A DNA stretch of 64,000 nt from Bradyrhizobium sp. 186. GTDB taxonomy: Bacteria; Pseudomonadota; Alphaproteobacteria; Rhizobiales; Xanthobacteraceae. Below the pieces are notes generated by a model. It was not told the DNA's origin. It saw only the letters and a program-made list of their open reading frames with translations, and made no database searches. The position numbers and the translations under genes are program-made. Shown piece by piece: positions 27,702 through 37,415 of the stretch (position 1 is its first letter; each line of letters opens with the position of its first letter). Where the stretch lies: assembly GCF_023101685.1 (NCBI RefSeq), contig NZ_CP082164.1:9300001-9364000 (forward strand), written 5' to 3'.

Positions 27702-29321
27702 ATGAGTACGCTCCAGCCGACCCTGAACGCCGCCTCCTCCGCCAGCCTGTCGGGCCCGGCTACGGCTCCCGCCGCTCCGGCCGTCTCCGCCAAGACCTGG
27801 ATCGCCGTGATCGGCGCGACGCTCGGCGCCTTCATGGCGGTCCTGAACATCCAGATCGTCAACGCCTCGCTCGCCGACATCCAGGGCGCGATCGGCGCCG
27901 GCATTGACGACGGCGGCTGGATCTCGACGTCCTATCTGATCGCGGAGATCGTCGTGATCCCGCTGTCCGGCTGGCTCGCGCAGGTGTTCTCGATCCGGAT
28001 TTATCTGCTCACCAACGCGGTCCTGTTCCTGATCCTCTCGGCCGCCTGTGCGCTGGCGCAGGACCTGCCGCAGATGATCGTGCTGCGCGCGGTGCAAGGT
28101 TTTACCGGCGGCGTTCTGATCCCAATGGCCTTCACGCTCATCATCACACTGCTGCCGCGCGGAAAACAGCCGGTGGGCCTTGCGCTGTTCGCGCTGTCGG
28201 CGACGTTTGCGCCGGCGATCGGCCCGACCATCGGCGGCTATCTCACCGAGAACTTTGGCTGGCAGTACATCTTCTATGTCAACCTCGTCCCCGGCGCGAT
28301 CATGGTTGGCATGCTCTGGTACGCGCTGGATGCAAAGCCCATGAAGCTTGCGCTGCTGCGCGAGGGCGACTGGGCCGGCATCATCACCATGGCGATCGGC
28401 TTGTCAGCGCTTCAGACCGTGCTCGAGGAGGGCAACAAGGACGACTGGTTCGGCTCGCCCTTCATCGTCAAGCTGTCTGTCATCGCGGCCGTTGCGCTGA
28501 CTGCATTCCTGATCATCGAGCTGACGGTGAAGAAACCGCTGTTGAACCTGCGCCTGCTCGTTCGCCGCAATTTCGGCTTCGGCATGCTCGCGAACTTCCT
28601 GCTCGGCATCGCGTTGTACGGTTCGGTGTTCATCCTGCCGCAATATTTGTCACGCATTCAGGGTTATAATGCCGAGCAGATCGGCATGGTGCTGGCATGG
28701 ACTGGATTGCCGCAGCTCGTGCTGATCCCGCTGGTGCCGCGCCTGATGCAGAAGTTCGATGCGCGGATCATCATCGGCGCCGGCTTCGTCCTGTTCGCGG
28801 GCTCCAACTTCATGAACATCACTATGACCAGCAACTACGCCGCCGATCAACTGCTCTGGCCCAACGTGGTCCGCGCGATCGGCCAGGCCCTGGTGATGGC
28901 GCCGCTGTCGGCGGTGGCGACCGCCGGCATCGAGCCGGAGAACGCGGGCTCGGCCTCCGGCCTGTTCAATATGATGCGCAATCTCGGCGGCGCCGTCGGC
29001 ATCGCCCTGTTGCAGACCGTGTTGACCAAGCGCGAGCAGTATCACTCCAACGTGCTGATGCAGTCGGTCTCATTGTTCGAGCAGGCCACCCGCACGCGGC
29101 TGGAACAGCTCACCCAGTATTTCGTCAATCACGGCATCCTCGACCGTTCCGATGCGTCGCATCGTGCTTATGTCGCGATCGGCCATATCGTGCAGAAGCA
29201 GGCCTATATCCTCGCCTTCAGCGACACCTTCTATCTGCTCGGCGTGGCACTGATCGTCGCCCTGATCGCCGCCCTCTTCCTGAAGAAGCCCGGCCATGTT
29301 TCGGCCGGTGGAGCGCACTGA
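27702..29321 (+). CDS. emrB: DHA2 family MFS drug exporter (EmrB type)
   Basis: A 539-residue proton-driven exporter with about 14 membrane helices. Seen: AVIGATLGAFMAVLNIQIVNAS in helix 1 (the D/N-bearing motif of DHA2 members), a helix 4-5 region LRAVQGFTGGVLIPMAFTL, and motif C-like GPTIGGYLTENFGWQYIFYVN. The C-terminal part has the usual long periplasmic loop (QYHSNVLMQSVSLFEQATRT). It works with the HlyD protein upstream and is followed after 26 bp by an AhpD-like gene. The composite operator upstream suggests LysR control. Confidence 0.92.
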   Translation: MSTLQPTLNAASSASLSGPATAPAAPAVSAKTWIAVIGATLGAFMAVLNIQIVNASLADIQGAIGAGIDDGGWISTSYLIAEIVVIPLSGWLAQVFSIRIYLLTNAVLFLILSAACALAQDLPQMIVLRAVQGFTGGVLIPMAFTLIITLLPRGKQPVGLALFALSATFAPAIGPTIGGYLTENFGWQYIFYVNLVPGAIMVGMLWYALDAKPMKLALLREGDWAGIITMAIGLSALQTVLEEGNKDDWFGSPFIVKLSVIAAVALTAFLIIELTVKKPLLNLRLLVRRNFGFGMLANFLLGIALYGSVFILPQYLSRIQGYNAEQIGMVLAWTGLPQLVLIPLVPRLMQKFDARIIIGAGFVLFAGSNFMNITMTSNYAADQLLWPNVVRAIGQALVMAPLSAVATAGIEPENAGSASGLFNMMRNLGGAVGIALLQTVLTKREQYHSNVLMQSVSLFEQATRTRLEQLTQYFVNHGILDRSDASHRAYVAIGHIVQKQAYILAFSDTFYLLGVALIVALIAALFLKKPGHVSAGGAH

Positions 29322-29347
29322 CCTCAACCCCAGCAAGGAGAACCACC

Positions 29348-29809
29348 ATGAAGCCCCGCATGAACTTCTACCAGGCAGCCCCCGACACCATCAAAGCACT
29401 GAACGCGCTGGAGACGCATATCCAGTCGACGGGACTCGAGAAATCGCTGATCGAGCTCGTCAAGATCCGGGCATCGCAGATCAACGGCTGTGCCTTCTGC
29501 ATCAACATGCACACCGAGGACGCCCGCAAGCGGGGCGAGACCGAGCAGCGCATCTATCTGCTCAACGCCTGGCGCGAATCCCCGCTCTATACCGACCGCG
29601 AGCGCGCCGCATTGGCCTGGACCGAGTCGGTGACGCTGATCGCCGAGACGCACGCACCTGACGACGTCTACGCGCAGGTCCGCGCGCAGTTCTCCGAGGA
29701 AGAGACGGTGAACCTGACCATGCTGATCGCGACCATCAATGCCTGGAATAGGCTGGCGATCTCGTTCCGCGCGATTCACCCGGTGAAGGTGAAGGCGTCG
29801 GTGGCGTGA
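29348..29809 (+). CDS. Carboxymuconolactone decarboxylase / AhpD-like protein
   Basis: A 153-residue all-helical protein with the AhpD core CxxC (INGCAFCINMH, Cys about 45 and 48) and a following histidine, the proton-relay and redox centre of peroxidase-type members. ATG 29348 has an AAGGAG ribosome-binding site. Last gene of the efflux operon; its likely job is thiol-based protection against oxidants or electrophiles expelled by the pump. The CMD family is functionally broad, so the exact reaction is not known. Confidence 0.88.
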   Translation: MKPRMNFYQAAPDTIKALNALETHIQSTGLEKSLIELVKIRASQINGCAFCINMHTEDARKRGETEQRIYLLNAWRESPLYTDRERAALAWTESVTLIAETHAPDDVYAQVRAQFSEEETVNLTMLIATINAWNRLAISFRAIHPVKVKASVA

Positions 29810-29835
29810 GCTGACGCTGCCTCCGCGCTCTCAAC

Positions 29836-29938
29836 TGTCATGCCCCGCGAAGGCGGGGCATCCAGTATTCCAGAGGCAACGAGATTCAGAACAACCGCCG
29901 CGGCGTACTGGATCGCCCGGTCAAGCCGGGCGATGACA
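29836..29938. repeat. REP-like composite palindrome
   Basis: Starts TGTCATGCCCCGCG and ends CGGGCGATGACA, with internal hairpins GCCCCGCGAAGGCGGGGC and GCCCGGTCAAGCCGGGC, and inverted CCAGTA/TACTGG arms. It lies between two convergent genes, where it could act as a two-way terminator. Confidence 0.7.
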
Positions 29939-29976
29939 CCTGAGTGTGATGCGGCCTCTCGACGTCAGCGGCTCTC

Positions 29977-30837
29977 TTAAACCGCCGTCGCCTTCGCGAA
30001 CTCCACGTAGATCTCGCGCAGCCGCGTCGCCATCGGGCCCGGCTTGCCGTCGCCGACCTTCTTACCGTCGATCGCGACCACCGGCTGGACGAACAGCGAG
30101 GCCGACGTGGCGAACGCCTCCTTGGCGGCGAGCGCTTCCGCGACCGTGAAGGAACGTTCCTCGACGCGGAGCTGGCGCTCTTCGGCCAATGCCAACACGG
30201 CCTTGCGGGTGCAGCCCGGCAGGATCGCGTTGGAGTTCTTGCGGGTCACGATGACGTCGTCCTTTGTGAGGATGAACGCTGAGGACGAACCGCCCTCAGT
30301 GACATACCCGTCTTCCAGCATCCAGGCCTCACCCGCGCCGGCTTCCGCCGCGGCCTGCTTCGCCAGCACCTGCGCCAGCAGCGCCACGCTCTTGATGTCG
30401 CGCCGCTCCCAGCGGATGTCGGGCACCGTGATCACGTTGATGCCGGTCTTCGCCGACGCCGCGTTGATGATGTCCTTTTCGGAGGTGAACATCACCAGGC
30501 TCGACTTGACGTCGCCCTTCGGGAAGGCGAAGTCGCGCCCCTTGTCGGCGCCGCGCGTCACCTGGAGATAGACCAGGCCGTTCTCGACCTTGTTGCGCGC
30601 GATGAGCTCCTTCTGCAGCTCTGTGATGCGCTCGACCGTCTCCGGCAGCTTCAGCTTGATCTCGCCGACCGAACGTTCCAGCCGTGCCAGATGCGAGGCA
30701 TTGTCGACCAGCTTGCTGTCGAGCACAGCCGAAACCTCGTAGATGCCGTCGGCGAACAGGAAGCCGCGATCGAGGACCGAGACTTTGGCGTCCGAGAGCG
30801 GGACGAATGAGCCGTTGACGTAGGCGATCGAGTCCAA
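29977..30837 (-). CDS. dat: D-amino-acid transaminase (class IV PLP enzyme)
   Basis: A 286-residue PLP-dependent enzyme exchanging amino groups between D-amino acids and 2-oxo acids. Fold type IV landmarks: AYVNGSFVPLSDAKVSVLDRGFLFADGIYEV-type N-terminus (residues 5-35), catalytic Lys149 in RRDIKSVALLAQVL, and the cofactor-binding EGGSSSAFIL near residue 180. The start is TTG 30837 with AGGAG at correct spacing. Downstream on the same strand as the amino-acid importer and M20 peptidase, it may process imported D-amino acids. Branched-chain or aminodeoxychorismate enzymes share the fold, so specificity is moderately sure. Confidence 0.85.
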   Translation of the reverse strand: MDSIAYVNGSFVPLSDAKVSVLDRGFLFADGIYEVSAVLDSKLVDNASHLARLERSVGEIKLKLPETVERITELQKELIARNKVENGLVYLQVTRGADKGRDFAFPKGDVKSSLVMFTSEKDIINAASAKTGINVITVPDIRWERRDIKSVALLAQVLAKQAAAEAGAGEAWMLEDGYVTEGGSSSAFILTKDDVIVTRKNSNAILPGCTRKAVLALAEERQLRVEERSFTVAEALAAKEAFATSASLFVQPVVAIDGKKVGDGKPGPMATRLREIYVEFAKATAV

Positions 30838-30914
30838 GGCAGGTCTCCTGGCGGGGAATTAACGGAACTTCCGCTGCTATACGAAATTCGCAGGCGCCGA
30901 TAAACCCTATTTGG

Positions 30915-30996
30915 CGTCATTCCGGGTCAATGCGCAGCATTGAACCCGGAATCTCGAGATTCCGGGTTCGTCTCCTCGAGCCGCCCCGGAATGACG
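30915..30996. repeat. REP-like palindrome (CGTCATTCCGGG type)
   Basis: Begins CGTCATTCCGGG and ends CCCCGGAATGACG, with an inner inverted pair AACCCGGAATCTCGAGATTCCGGGTT-like around an XhoI-type CTCGAG centre (about 30943-30967). It separates the dat gene from the gltL gene and probably forms a stable RNA hairpin. Confidence 0.7.
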
Positions 30997-31004
30997 TCAG
31001 ACGA

Positions 31005-31736
31005 CTAATGCGACAGAATCTTCGACAAGAACTTCTGCGCGCGGTCGCTGCGCGGCTTGCCGAAGAAGTCGTCCTTCGGCGCGTCCTCGACGATCTCGCC
31101 GCGGTCCATGAAGATGACGCGGTTGGCGACCTTGCGGGCAAAGCCCATCTCGTGGGTGACCACCATCATGGTCATGCCCTCATGGGCGAGGTCGACCATG
31201 ACATCGAGCACCTCGCTCACCATTTCGGGGTCTAGCGCCGAGGTCGGTTCGTCGAACAGCATGACGATCGGGTCCATAGCAAGCGCGCGCGCGATCGCCA
31301 CGCGCTGCTGCTGGCCGCCGGAAAGCTGCGCGGGAAACTTCTGCGCCTGTTCCTTCAGGCCGACGCGCTCCAACAGCATCATGCTCTTCGTCACGGCCTT
31401 GTCATGCGACCTGTCCAGCACCTTCTGCTGCGCGAGGCAGAGATTGTCGATAATCTTGAGATGCGGAAACAGCTCGAAATGCTGGAACACCATGCCGACG
31501 CGCGAGCGCAGCTTCGGCAGATTGGTCTTGGGATCGTTGACCTTGGTCCCATCGACGCTGATGTCGCCTTTCTGGAACGGCTCCAGCGCGTTGACGCATT
31601 TGATCAGCGTCGACTTGCCTGATCCCGACGGACCGCAGACCACCACAACCTCGCCCTTGGTGACGCTGGTGGTGCAGTCGGTCAGCACCTGGAAGGTCGG
31701 GCTGTACCATTTGTCGACGTGGCTGATCTCGATCAT
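31005..31736 (-). CDS. gltL: Polar amino-acid ABC transporter, ATP-binding subunit
   Basis: A 243-residue nucleotide-binding subunit. Walker [11 protein letters not shown]-loop in [13 protein letters not shown], signature [15 protein letters not shown], Walker [14 protein letters not shown] and switch histidine in VVTHEMGFA are all present. Starts at ATG 31736, 8 bp after the upstream permease gene. Fourth gene of the binding protein-permease-permease-ATPase set in GltIJKL order. Confidence 0.95.
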   Translation of the reverse strand: MIEISHVDKWYSPTFQVLTDCTTSVTKGEVVVVCGPSGSGKSTLIKCVNALEPFQKGDISVDGTKVNDPKTNLPKLRSRVGMVFQHFELFPHLKIIDNLCLAQQKVLDRSHDKAVTKSMMLLERVGLKEQAQKFPAQLSGGQQQRVAIARALAMDPIVMLFDEPTSALDPEMVSEVLDVMVDLAHEGMTMMVVTHEMGFARKVANRVIFMDRGEIVEDAPKDDFFGKPRSDRAQKFLSKILSH

Positions 31737-31744
31737 GGCGGACT

Positions 31745-32437
31745 CTAACGGATGATGGCGATGCGCGCCTGGAGGCGGCGGACGCCGAAGGATGCGACAC
31801 AGGAGATGGTGAAGTAGACGACGGCGGCGAACAGATACATCTCGACCAGGCGGCCGTCGCGCTGCGCGACCTTGCTCGCGGCGCCGAGGAAATCCGTGAT
31901 CGACAGCACGTAGACCAGCGAGGTGTCCTGGAACAGGACGATGGTCTGCGTGATCAGGACCGGCAGCATGTTGCGGAAGGCCTGCGGCAGCACGACGTAG
32001 CGCATGGTCTGGGCGTAGTTGAGACCGAGCGCGCTGGCCGCGGCCGGCTGGCCGCGCGAGATCGATTGGATGCCGGCACGCATGATCTCGGAGAAGTACG
32101 CGGCCTCGAACATGATGAAGGTGATGAGCGAGGACGCGAACGCGCCGACGCTGATCGGCCGCGATGCGCCGGTCACCCATTGCCCGATATAGGGCACCAG
32201 GAAGTAGAACCAGAAGATCACCAGCACCAGCGGCAGCGAGCGCATGAAGTCGACATAGACGCCGGCGATGCGGCCCAGGATCTTGAAGCCGGAGAGCCGC
32301 ATCAGCGCGATCGCCGTGCCGAAGATCAGGCCGCCGAGTGCGGAGAGCGCCGTCAGTGTCACCGTGAACGTCATGCCCTCGTAGAACAGATAGGGCAGCG
32401 CGCGGCGGATGACTTCGAAATCGAAACTGCTGAACAT
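31745..32437 (-). CDS. gltK: Polar amino-acid ABC transporter permease
   Basis: A 230-residue inner-membrane subunit with about five helices. The HisM/GltK-type signature and EAA loop are visible: [20 protein letters not shown] and [20 protein letters not shown] followed by [21 protein letters not shown]. It starts 4 bp from the end of the first permease gene, so the two are co-translated. Confidence 0.93.
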   Translation of the reverse strand: MFSSFDFEVIRRALPYLFYEGMTFTVTLTALSALGGLIFGTAIALMRLSGFKILGRIAGVYVDFMRSLPLVLVIFWFYFLVPYIGQWVTGASRPISVGAFASSLITFIMFEAAYFSEIMRAGIQSISRGQPAAASALGLNYAQTMRYVVLPQAFRNMLPVLITQTIVLFQDTSLVYVLSITDFLGAASKVAQRDGRLVEMYLFAAVVYFTISCVASFGVRRLQARIAIIR

Positions 32438-32441
32438 GGTG

Positions 32442-33173
32442 CTATTTCCCCGTGATGTAGCCGGGGATCGCGACGTAGCGCTCGAGGAAGCGCATCGCGG
32501 TCACGACGACGGCGTTGACGAGGAGATAGAGCAGGGTCGCGGCGGTGAAGGCCTCGAACACCTGGAACGAGAATTCCTGCATCGAGCGCGCCTGTCCGGT
32601 GAGCTCGAGCAGGCCGATGGTGATGGCCACAGCCGTGTTCTTGATGGTGTTGAGAAACTCGGAAGTCAGCGGCGGCAGGATGATGCGGAACGCCATCGGC
32701 AGCAGAATGTAGCGGTAGCCTTGTATTGTGGTCAGGCCCAGCGCGGTCGCCGCCATCCGCTGCCCGCGCGGCAGTGAGCCGATGCCCGCCTGCAACTGCA
32801 CGGCGACGCGTGCCGACATGAAGAACCCGACGCCGATCGCCGCCGTCCAGAACGGCGCGTTCGGCAGTTGCTTCAGCCAGAGGCCGGCTGCTTTCGGCAG
32901 CAATTCCGGCAGCACGAAAAACCACAGGAAGAGTTGCACGAGCAGCGGCATGTTGCGGAAGAATTCGACATAGGCAAAGCCGAACCAGTACGCCCGCTTC
33001 GACGGCAGCGTGCGCATCACGCCGACGATCGATCCGGTGATCAGCGCGATGATCCAGGCAAGCGCACCCGTCTTGAGGGTCAGCACCAGACCCGACAGCA
33101 GCATGTCGAGATAGGTGCCGGTCCCCATCGGGTTCGGCTCGAAGAAAATTCCCCAGTTCCAGTGGTAGTTCAC
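32442..33173 (-). CDS. gltJ: Polar amino-acid ABC transporter permease
   Basis: A 243-residue inner-membrane subunit. I place the start at GTG 33173 because GGGGGA lies just upstream; the frame is open further to TTG 33197. Helices include LVLTLKTGALAWIIALITGS; the YVEFFRNMPLLVQLFLWFF segment and the loop GIGSLPRGQRMAATALGL match the polar amino-acid permease family. It follows the binding-protein gene after about 113 bp. Confidence 0.92.
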   Translation of the reverse strand: MNYHWNWGIFFEPNPMGTGTYLDMLLSGLVLTLKTGALAWIIALITGSIVGVMRTLPSKRAYWFGFAYVEFFRNMPLLVQLFLWFFVLPELLPKAAGLWLKQLPNAPFWTAAIGVGFFMSARVAVQLQAGIGSLPRGQRMAATALGLTTIQGYRYILLPMAFRIILPPLTSEFLNTIKNTAVAITIGLLELTGQARSMQEFSFQVFEAFTAATLLYLLVNAVVVTAMRFLERYVAIPGYITGK

Positions 33174-33286
33174 GTGTCCCCCGCGCGAACGCGCCAATCA
33201 TGGATGCAGCAGGCGCCTATGCAAATGTCCGGCCACTCTGGAGTCAAGAGTGACCGGACATTATTCTGATCCCCCGCGATCTGGGC

Positions 33287-34198
33287 CTACTTATAATCGT
33301 CCGGGTTCGGCGAGTCCGTGGGCTTGGCGAACTCGTTCTTCAGCTCGGCCGAGATCGGGGTGTTGAGGTTCAAGCCCTTCGGCGGGATCTTCTGCGTGAA
33401 CCACTTCTCGTAGATCTTCTGGCCCTCGCCGGAGGTGTAGAGCGCGGCGGTCGCCGCATCCACCACCTTCTTGAACGGCGCGTCGTCCTTGCGCAGCATG
33501 ATGCCGTACGGCTCGGGCTTGGAGAACGCATCCTTGGAGATGACGTAGTCGTCCGGCGACTTGGAGCCGGCAACGAGGCTCGCAAGCAGGATGTCGTCCA
33601 TCACGAAGGCCACCGCGCGGTCGGTTTCGACCATCAGGAAGGATTCGGCGTGGTCCTTGGCCGGGATGATGTTGGCGCCGAGCCCGCGCGCGACATTGGC
33701 CTCGGTGAGCTGCTTGATGTTGGTGGTACCGGCAGTCGAGACCACCGACTTGCCCTTGAGATCATCGATCGACTTGAGGCCGCTCGACTTCTTGAAGACG
33801 TAGCGGCTGGCGGTCAGGTAATGGGTGTTGGTGAAGGCGACCTGCTTCTGCCGCTCGGCATTGTTGGTGGTCGAGCCGCATTCGAGGTCGATGGTGCCGT
33901 TGGCCATCAGCGGGATGCGGGTCGCCGAGGTGACGGGATTGAGCTTGACCTCGAGCTTGTCGAGCTTGAGCTCCTTCTTCACGGCGTCGACGATCTTGTA
34001 GCAGATGTCCATCGCGAACCCGATGGGCTTCTGGTTGTCATCGAGATAGGAGAACGGGATCGAGGAGTCGCGGAAGCCGAGCGTGATCGCGCCGGTGTCC
34101 TTGATGTTCTTCAGCGTGCCGGTCAGCTCCTGGGCCCCGGCCTGGCTGACGGCAAAGGTCGCGGCAAGCGCGATGCCGATCGTACGGAAATGTTTCAC
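33287..34198 (-). CDS. gltI: Amino-acid ABC transporter substrate-binding protein
   Basis: A 303-residue periplasmic binding protein of family 3. I start it at GTG 34198, preceded by a purine-rich AAGGGGAAG; the longer frame to 34240 would bury the signal peptide. Signal sequence IGIALAATFAVSQAGAQ then a mature domain with GAITLGFRDSSIPFSYLDD, NPVTSATRIPLMANGTIDLECG (the ligand-arginine region) and STAGTTNIKQL. The resemblance is to GltI-type acidic amino-acid binders, so glutamate/aspartate is the best guess for ligand. Confidence 0.92.
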   Translation of the reverse strand: MKHFRTIGIALAATFAVSQAGAQELTGTLKNIKDTGAITLGFRDSSIPFSYLDDNQKPIGFAMDICYKIVDAVKKELKLDKLEVKLNPVTSATRIPLMANGTIDLECGSTTNNAERQKQVAFTNTHYLTASRYVFKKSSGLKSIDDLKGKSVVSTAGTTNIKQLTEANVARGLGANIIPAKDHAESFLMVETDRAVAFVMDDILLASLVAGSKSPDDYVISKDAFSKPEPYGIMLRKDDAPFKKVVDAATAALYTSGEGQKIYEKWFTQKIPPKGLNLNTPISAELKNEFAKPTDSPNPDDYK

Positions 34199-34283
34199 TT
34201 TTTTCTTCCCCTTCAGGATGATGCGGCCGGATGCAAGCACAAATCGGCCAGGATTAGAATGTGACTTTCGGCTGGATCGCGGC

Positions 34284-35669
34284 TCAGGTTAACGGCCGCG
34301 GCAAATCTCCGAGATCCCAGAACAGGCCGGCCATCACCGTCAAGGCCTCTTCGGTCAAAGGCAGCAGGATGTGCTCATTGGGCGCATGCTGGGAGCAGCC
34401 GGGATAAGAGTGCGGCACCCAGATCGTCGGCAGGCCCAAAATCTCGGAAAACACGTCGTTCGGCAGCGAGCCGCCGAAATTCGGCAGCACCGCCGGCGTC
34501 TTGCCGGTGGTCTCCTGCACCGAATCCGCCGCCCATTTGATCCAGGGGCTGTCGAAATCGGTGCGCGAGGCGGCAAAGCTCTGCGCCGCCCGCACCTCGA
34601 TCATCGGAAAGCCCTTCTGGACCAGATGCGCACGGATGGCCTCGATCAGACCATCGATCTTCGTGCCGACGACAAAACGCAGTTGCAGCACAGCATTGGC
34701 ATGGCCGGGAATGGCATTGGCCGGCTTCGCGATATTGCCGGATGACATCGCCAGCACCTCGAGCGTGTTCCAGGCGTAGAGCCGCTCGGCCGCCGATAGT
34801 CCCTCCTCGCCCCAGTTCTCCGCGAGCGCCGGCTCGTCCTCGGTCGGCACGACCTGCACATCCGCGAGATAGCTGCGGATCTGGTTGGTGAGCCGCGGCG
34901 GCTTCAGGGCATCGAGCTGAAGGCGGCCGTGGCCGTCGACCAGCGTGGCAATCGCGTTGACCAGAATGGTCGCGGGGTTGGCGAGCACGCCGCCCCAATT
35001 GCCGGAATGATGCCCGCCGTCGCGCAAATTCACATCGAGATGGATGCGGATGCCGCCGCGACAGCCAAGAAACAGCGTCGGCCGGTCCGCGGACAGGCGC
35101 GGACCGTCGGAGGCCATGAACAAATCGGCCTTCAACGCGTTGCGGTTGAGATCGCAGACCTTGCCGAGATCGGGCGAGCCGATCTCCTCGCCCATCTCGA
35201 CGATGAATTTGACGTTGAAGCCGAGCTTGCCACCACGGGCCTCGCGCACCGCGCGAAGCGCTGCCATGTTGATGCTGTGCTGGCCCTTGTTGTCGGCTGT
35301 GCCGCGGCCGTAGAGGCGCGCGCCTGAAACCGTGGTGCGCCAGGGATCGCGGCCCTCGCGCCACTCGCCTTCCATGCCGTCGACGACGTCGCCATGGCCG
35401 TAGATCAGCACGGTTGGCGCCGTCCCACTCTCGTGATGCTCGGCGAACAGGAACGGCGCCTTGCCGCTAGGGGATTCGACCAGGCGGCTTTGGAAATCGA
35501 GCGCGGCGAAAGCAGGCACCATCTCCTGTTCCAGATAGGCACGCAGCTCCGCGCCGCGCGACGGGTTCTGGCTTTCGGTCCGGAAGGCAACGCGGCGGTC
35601 GAGCTCAGTGAGGAACGCGCCGGACTTGAAATCGTCACGGGCGCGGGCGATGGCGTCGGCTCTGGTCAT
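34284..35669 (-). CDS. M20 family metallopeptidase
   Basis: A 461-residue zinc exopeptidase or amidohydrolase. The start is ATG 35669; the frame is open further upstream but shows no conserved sequence there. Metal ligands are in place: YGHGDVVDG (His/Asp), GRGTADNKGQ (bridging Asp), EMGEEIGSPD (Glu catalytic and ligand), ASDGPRL, and HSYPGCSQHAPNE near the C-terminus. It lies 85 bp upstream of the amino-acid importer on the same strand and could release the amino acid that the importer takes up or trim an imported conjugate. Confidence 0.9.
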   Translation of the reverse strand: MTRADAIARARDDFKSGAFLTELDRRVAFRTESQNPSRGAELRAYLEQEMVPAFAALDFQSRLVESPSGKAPFLFAEHHESGTAPTVLIYGHGDVVDGMEGEWREGRDPWRTTVSGARLYGRGTADNKGQHSINMAALRAVREARGGKLGFNVKFIVEMGEEIGSPDLGKVCDLNRNALKADLFMASDGPRLSADRPTLFLGCRGGIRIHLDVNLRDGGHHSGNWGGVLANPATILVNAIATLVDGHGRLQLDALKPPRLTNQIRSYLADVQVVPTEDEPALAENWGEEGLSAAERLYAWNTLEVLAMSSGNIAKPANAIPGHANAVLQLRFVVGTKIDGLIEAIRAHLVQKGFPMIEVRAAQSFAASRTDFDSPWIKWAADSVQETTGKTPAVLPNFGGSLPNDVFSEILGLPTIWVPHSYPGCSQHAPNEHILLPLTEEALTVMAGLFWDLGDLPRPLT

Positions 35670-35912
35670 TATTTGCTTTTTTTGGGTTACGGGACGAAGG
35701 AGCATACCCGAGATGGGCGGGCCTTCGAAAGTGGCGGGGACTTCGATAGTGCTTGGGATTTCGTTCTTGGTCTCTTGAGATTGGCTTGCCAAGGGCAGCG
35801 GCGCCGCTGATTGTGGCCCTGCCAAGGTCGCGTTATATGCAAGAACTTCGCCAAGTTCGGGCGCACATCTATCATTCGAAGAGCGCCCGGTACAGGGCGC
35901 CGAGGGACCAGC

Positions 35913-37292
35913 ATGGCCAAGCAGATCAGGCTCAACGCATTTGCGATGAATTGCGTCGCGCACCAATCACCGGGCCTGTGGACCCATCCGCGCGATCGTA
36001 CCGCCGAATATAACCGGCTGCCATACTGGATCGATCTTGCCAAGACGCTGGAGCGCGGCCGTTTTGACGGGCTGTTTCTGGCCGACGTGCTCGGGGTTTA
36101 TGACGTCTACGGCAACAGCCCTGACGCAGCCTTGCGCAATGCAGCACAGACGCCGTCGAACGAGCCGCTGCTGCTGCTGTCGGCGATGGCGGCGGTGACG
36201 CAGAATCTTGGTTTTGGCGTCACCAGCAATCTTTCCTTCGAGCCGCCCTACCCGTTCGCGCGGCGGATGTCGACGCTCGACCACCTCACCGAGGGACGGA
36301 TCGGCTGGAACGTCGTCACCGGCTATCTCGACAGCGCCGCGCGCGGCGCCGGCAAGGAGAAGCAGACCGGACATGACGACCGCTACGACATCGCGGATGA
36401 GTATATGGAGGTCGTCTACAAGCTCTGGGAAGGGAGCTGGGAGGACGGCGCGGTGCTGCGGGATCGCAAGCGTGGTATCTTCACCGATCCCACCAAGGTG
36501 CATCGCGTCAACCACGAGGGCGCGAACTACCGCATCAATAACACCATCCACCTCAGCGAGCCGTCGCCGCAGCGAACGCCGGTGCTGTACCAGGCCGGCA
36601 CCTCGCCGCGCGGCCGGCAGTTCGCGGCACAGCACGCCGAATGCGTGTTCATGTCGGGGCCGTCGGCCAAGGTGATCGCGCCGCGCGTTTCCGCGATCCG
36701 CCAGGAGGCGGCCGCGCTCGGCCGCAATCCCGCGGAGATCCTGATGTTCTCGATGATGACGATCATCCTCGGGCGGACGGAGGCCGAGGCGAAAGAGAAA
36801 TACGCCGACTATCGCCGCCACATCAGCCCCGAAGGCGCGCTGGCGCTGATGTCGGGTTGGACCGGCGTCGACTTCTCCGGCTACGACCTCGACCAGCAGG
36901 TGCGCCACGTGCAGAACGACGCCGGCCGCAGCGCGATGGACAACGTCACCCGGGCCGATCCCGACCGCGTCTGGACCGTGCGCGATGTCATCGAGCACGT
37001 CGGCGTCGGCGGCGCCGGCCCCGTCGTGGTCGGCACGCCGGAGATGGTCGCGGACAAGATCGAGGCATGGTTCGAGGCGACCGACGTCGACGGCCTCAAC
37101 GTGGCCTTCGCGATCTCGCCCGGCGATTTCGAGGACATCGCCGACATGCTGGTGCCGGAACTGACCAGGCGTGGGCGCTACAAGCCGGAGTATGCGCAGG
37201 GCACGCTGCGGGAGAAGCTGTTCGGCGCCGGGCGTGCGCGGCTCGATGCGCCACATCCGGCAGCGGGGTATTGCGTGGGGAAGAAGGGGTAG
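35913..37292 (+). CDS. LLM-class flavin-dependent monooxygenase (NtaA/SnaA/DszA type)
   Basis: A 459-residue FMNH2-dependent monooxygenase. ATG 35913 has GAGGG upstream; the open frame to 35811 looks non-coding. Family segments: GFGVTSNLSFEPPYPFARRM, LTEGRIGWNVVTGYLDSAARG, DRYDIADEYMEVVYKLWEGS and LYQAGTSPRGRQFAAQHAEC. It is divergent from the M20 peptidase-importer operon (243 bp apart) and may act on the same nutrient, for example an N-substituted amino acid; that link is inference. No partner reductase is adjacent. An IS element begins 48 bp after its stop. Confidence 0.88.
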   Translation: MAKQIRLNAFAMNCVAHQSPGLWTHPRDRTAEYNRLPYWIDLAKTLERGRFDGLFLADVLGVYDVYGNSPDAALRNAAQTPSNEPLLLLSAMAAVTQNLGFGVTSNLSFEPPYPFARRMSTLDHLTEGRIGWNVVTGYLDSAARGAGKEKQTGHDDRYDIADEYMEVVYKLWEGSWEDGAVLRDRKRGIFTDPTKVHRVNHEGANYRINNTIHLSEPSPQRTPVLYQAGTSPRGRQFAAQHAECVFMSGPSAKVIAPRVSAIRQEAAALGRNPAEILMFSMMTIILGRTEAEAKEKYADYRRHISPEGALALMSGWTGVDFSGYDLDQQVRHVQNDAGRSAMDNVTRADPDRVWTVRDVIEHVGVGGAGPVVVGTPEMVADKIEAWFEATDVDGLNVAFAISPGDFEDIADMLVPELTRRGRYKPEYAQGTLREKLFGAGRARLDAPHPAAGYCVGKKG

Positions 37293-37318
37293 GCGCGGAA
37301 GGCATACTGCCTCCACAT

Positions 37319-37340
37319 CGTCATTGCGAGCGCAGCGAAG
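37319..37340. repeat. Left half of a REP-like palindrome split by the IS
   Basis: CGTCATTGCGAGCGCAGCGAAG. This matches the left arm of the intact element at 61263-61339, where the arm continues CAATCC. Here that continuation is found only after the IS, from 39114. Confidence 0.75.
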
Positions 37341-37415
37341 ATTCCATGGGGAGTGGATAGCGACCAGGTCTGAGGCCAGACTGAGGTTGCTGACCCCCTC
37401 AACCTGGAGACGACG

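Noticed and set aside
31005..32180. A longer 391-codon version of the ATP-binding subunit
   Set aside because: The extra N-terminus overlaps the permease gene and has no ABC homology; the ATG at 31736 gives the normal subunit length.
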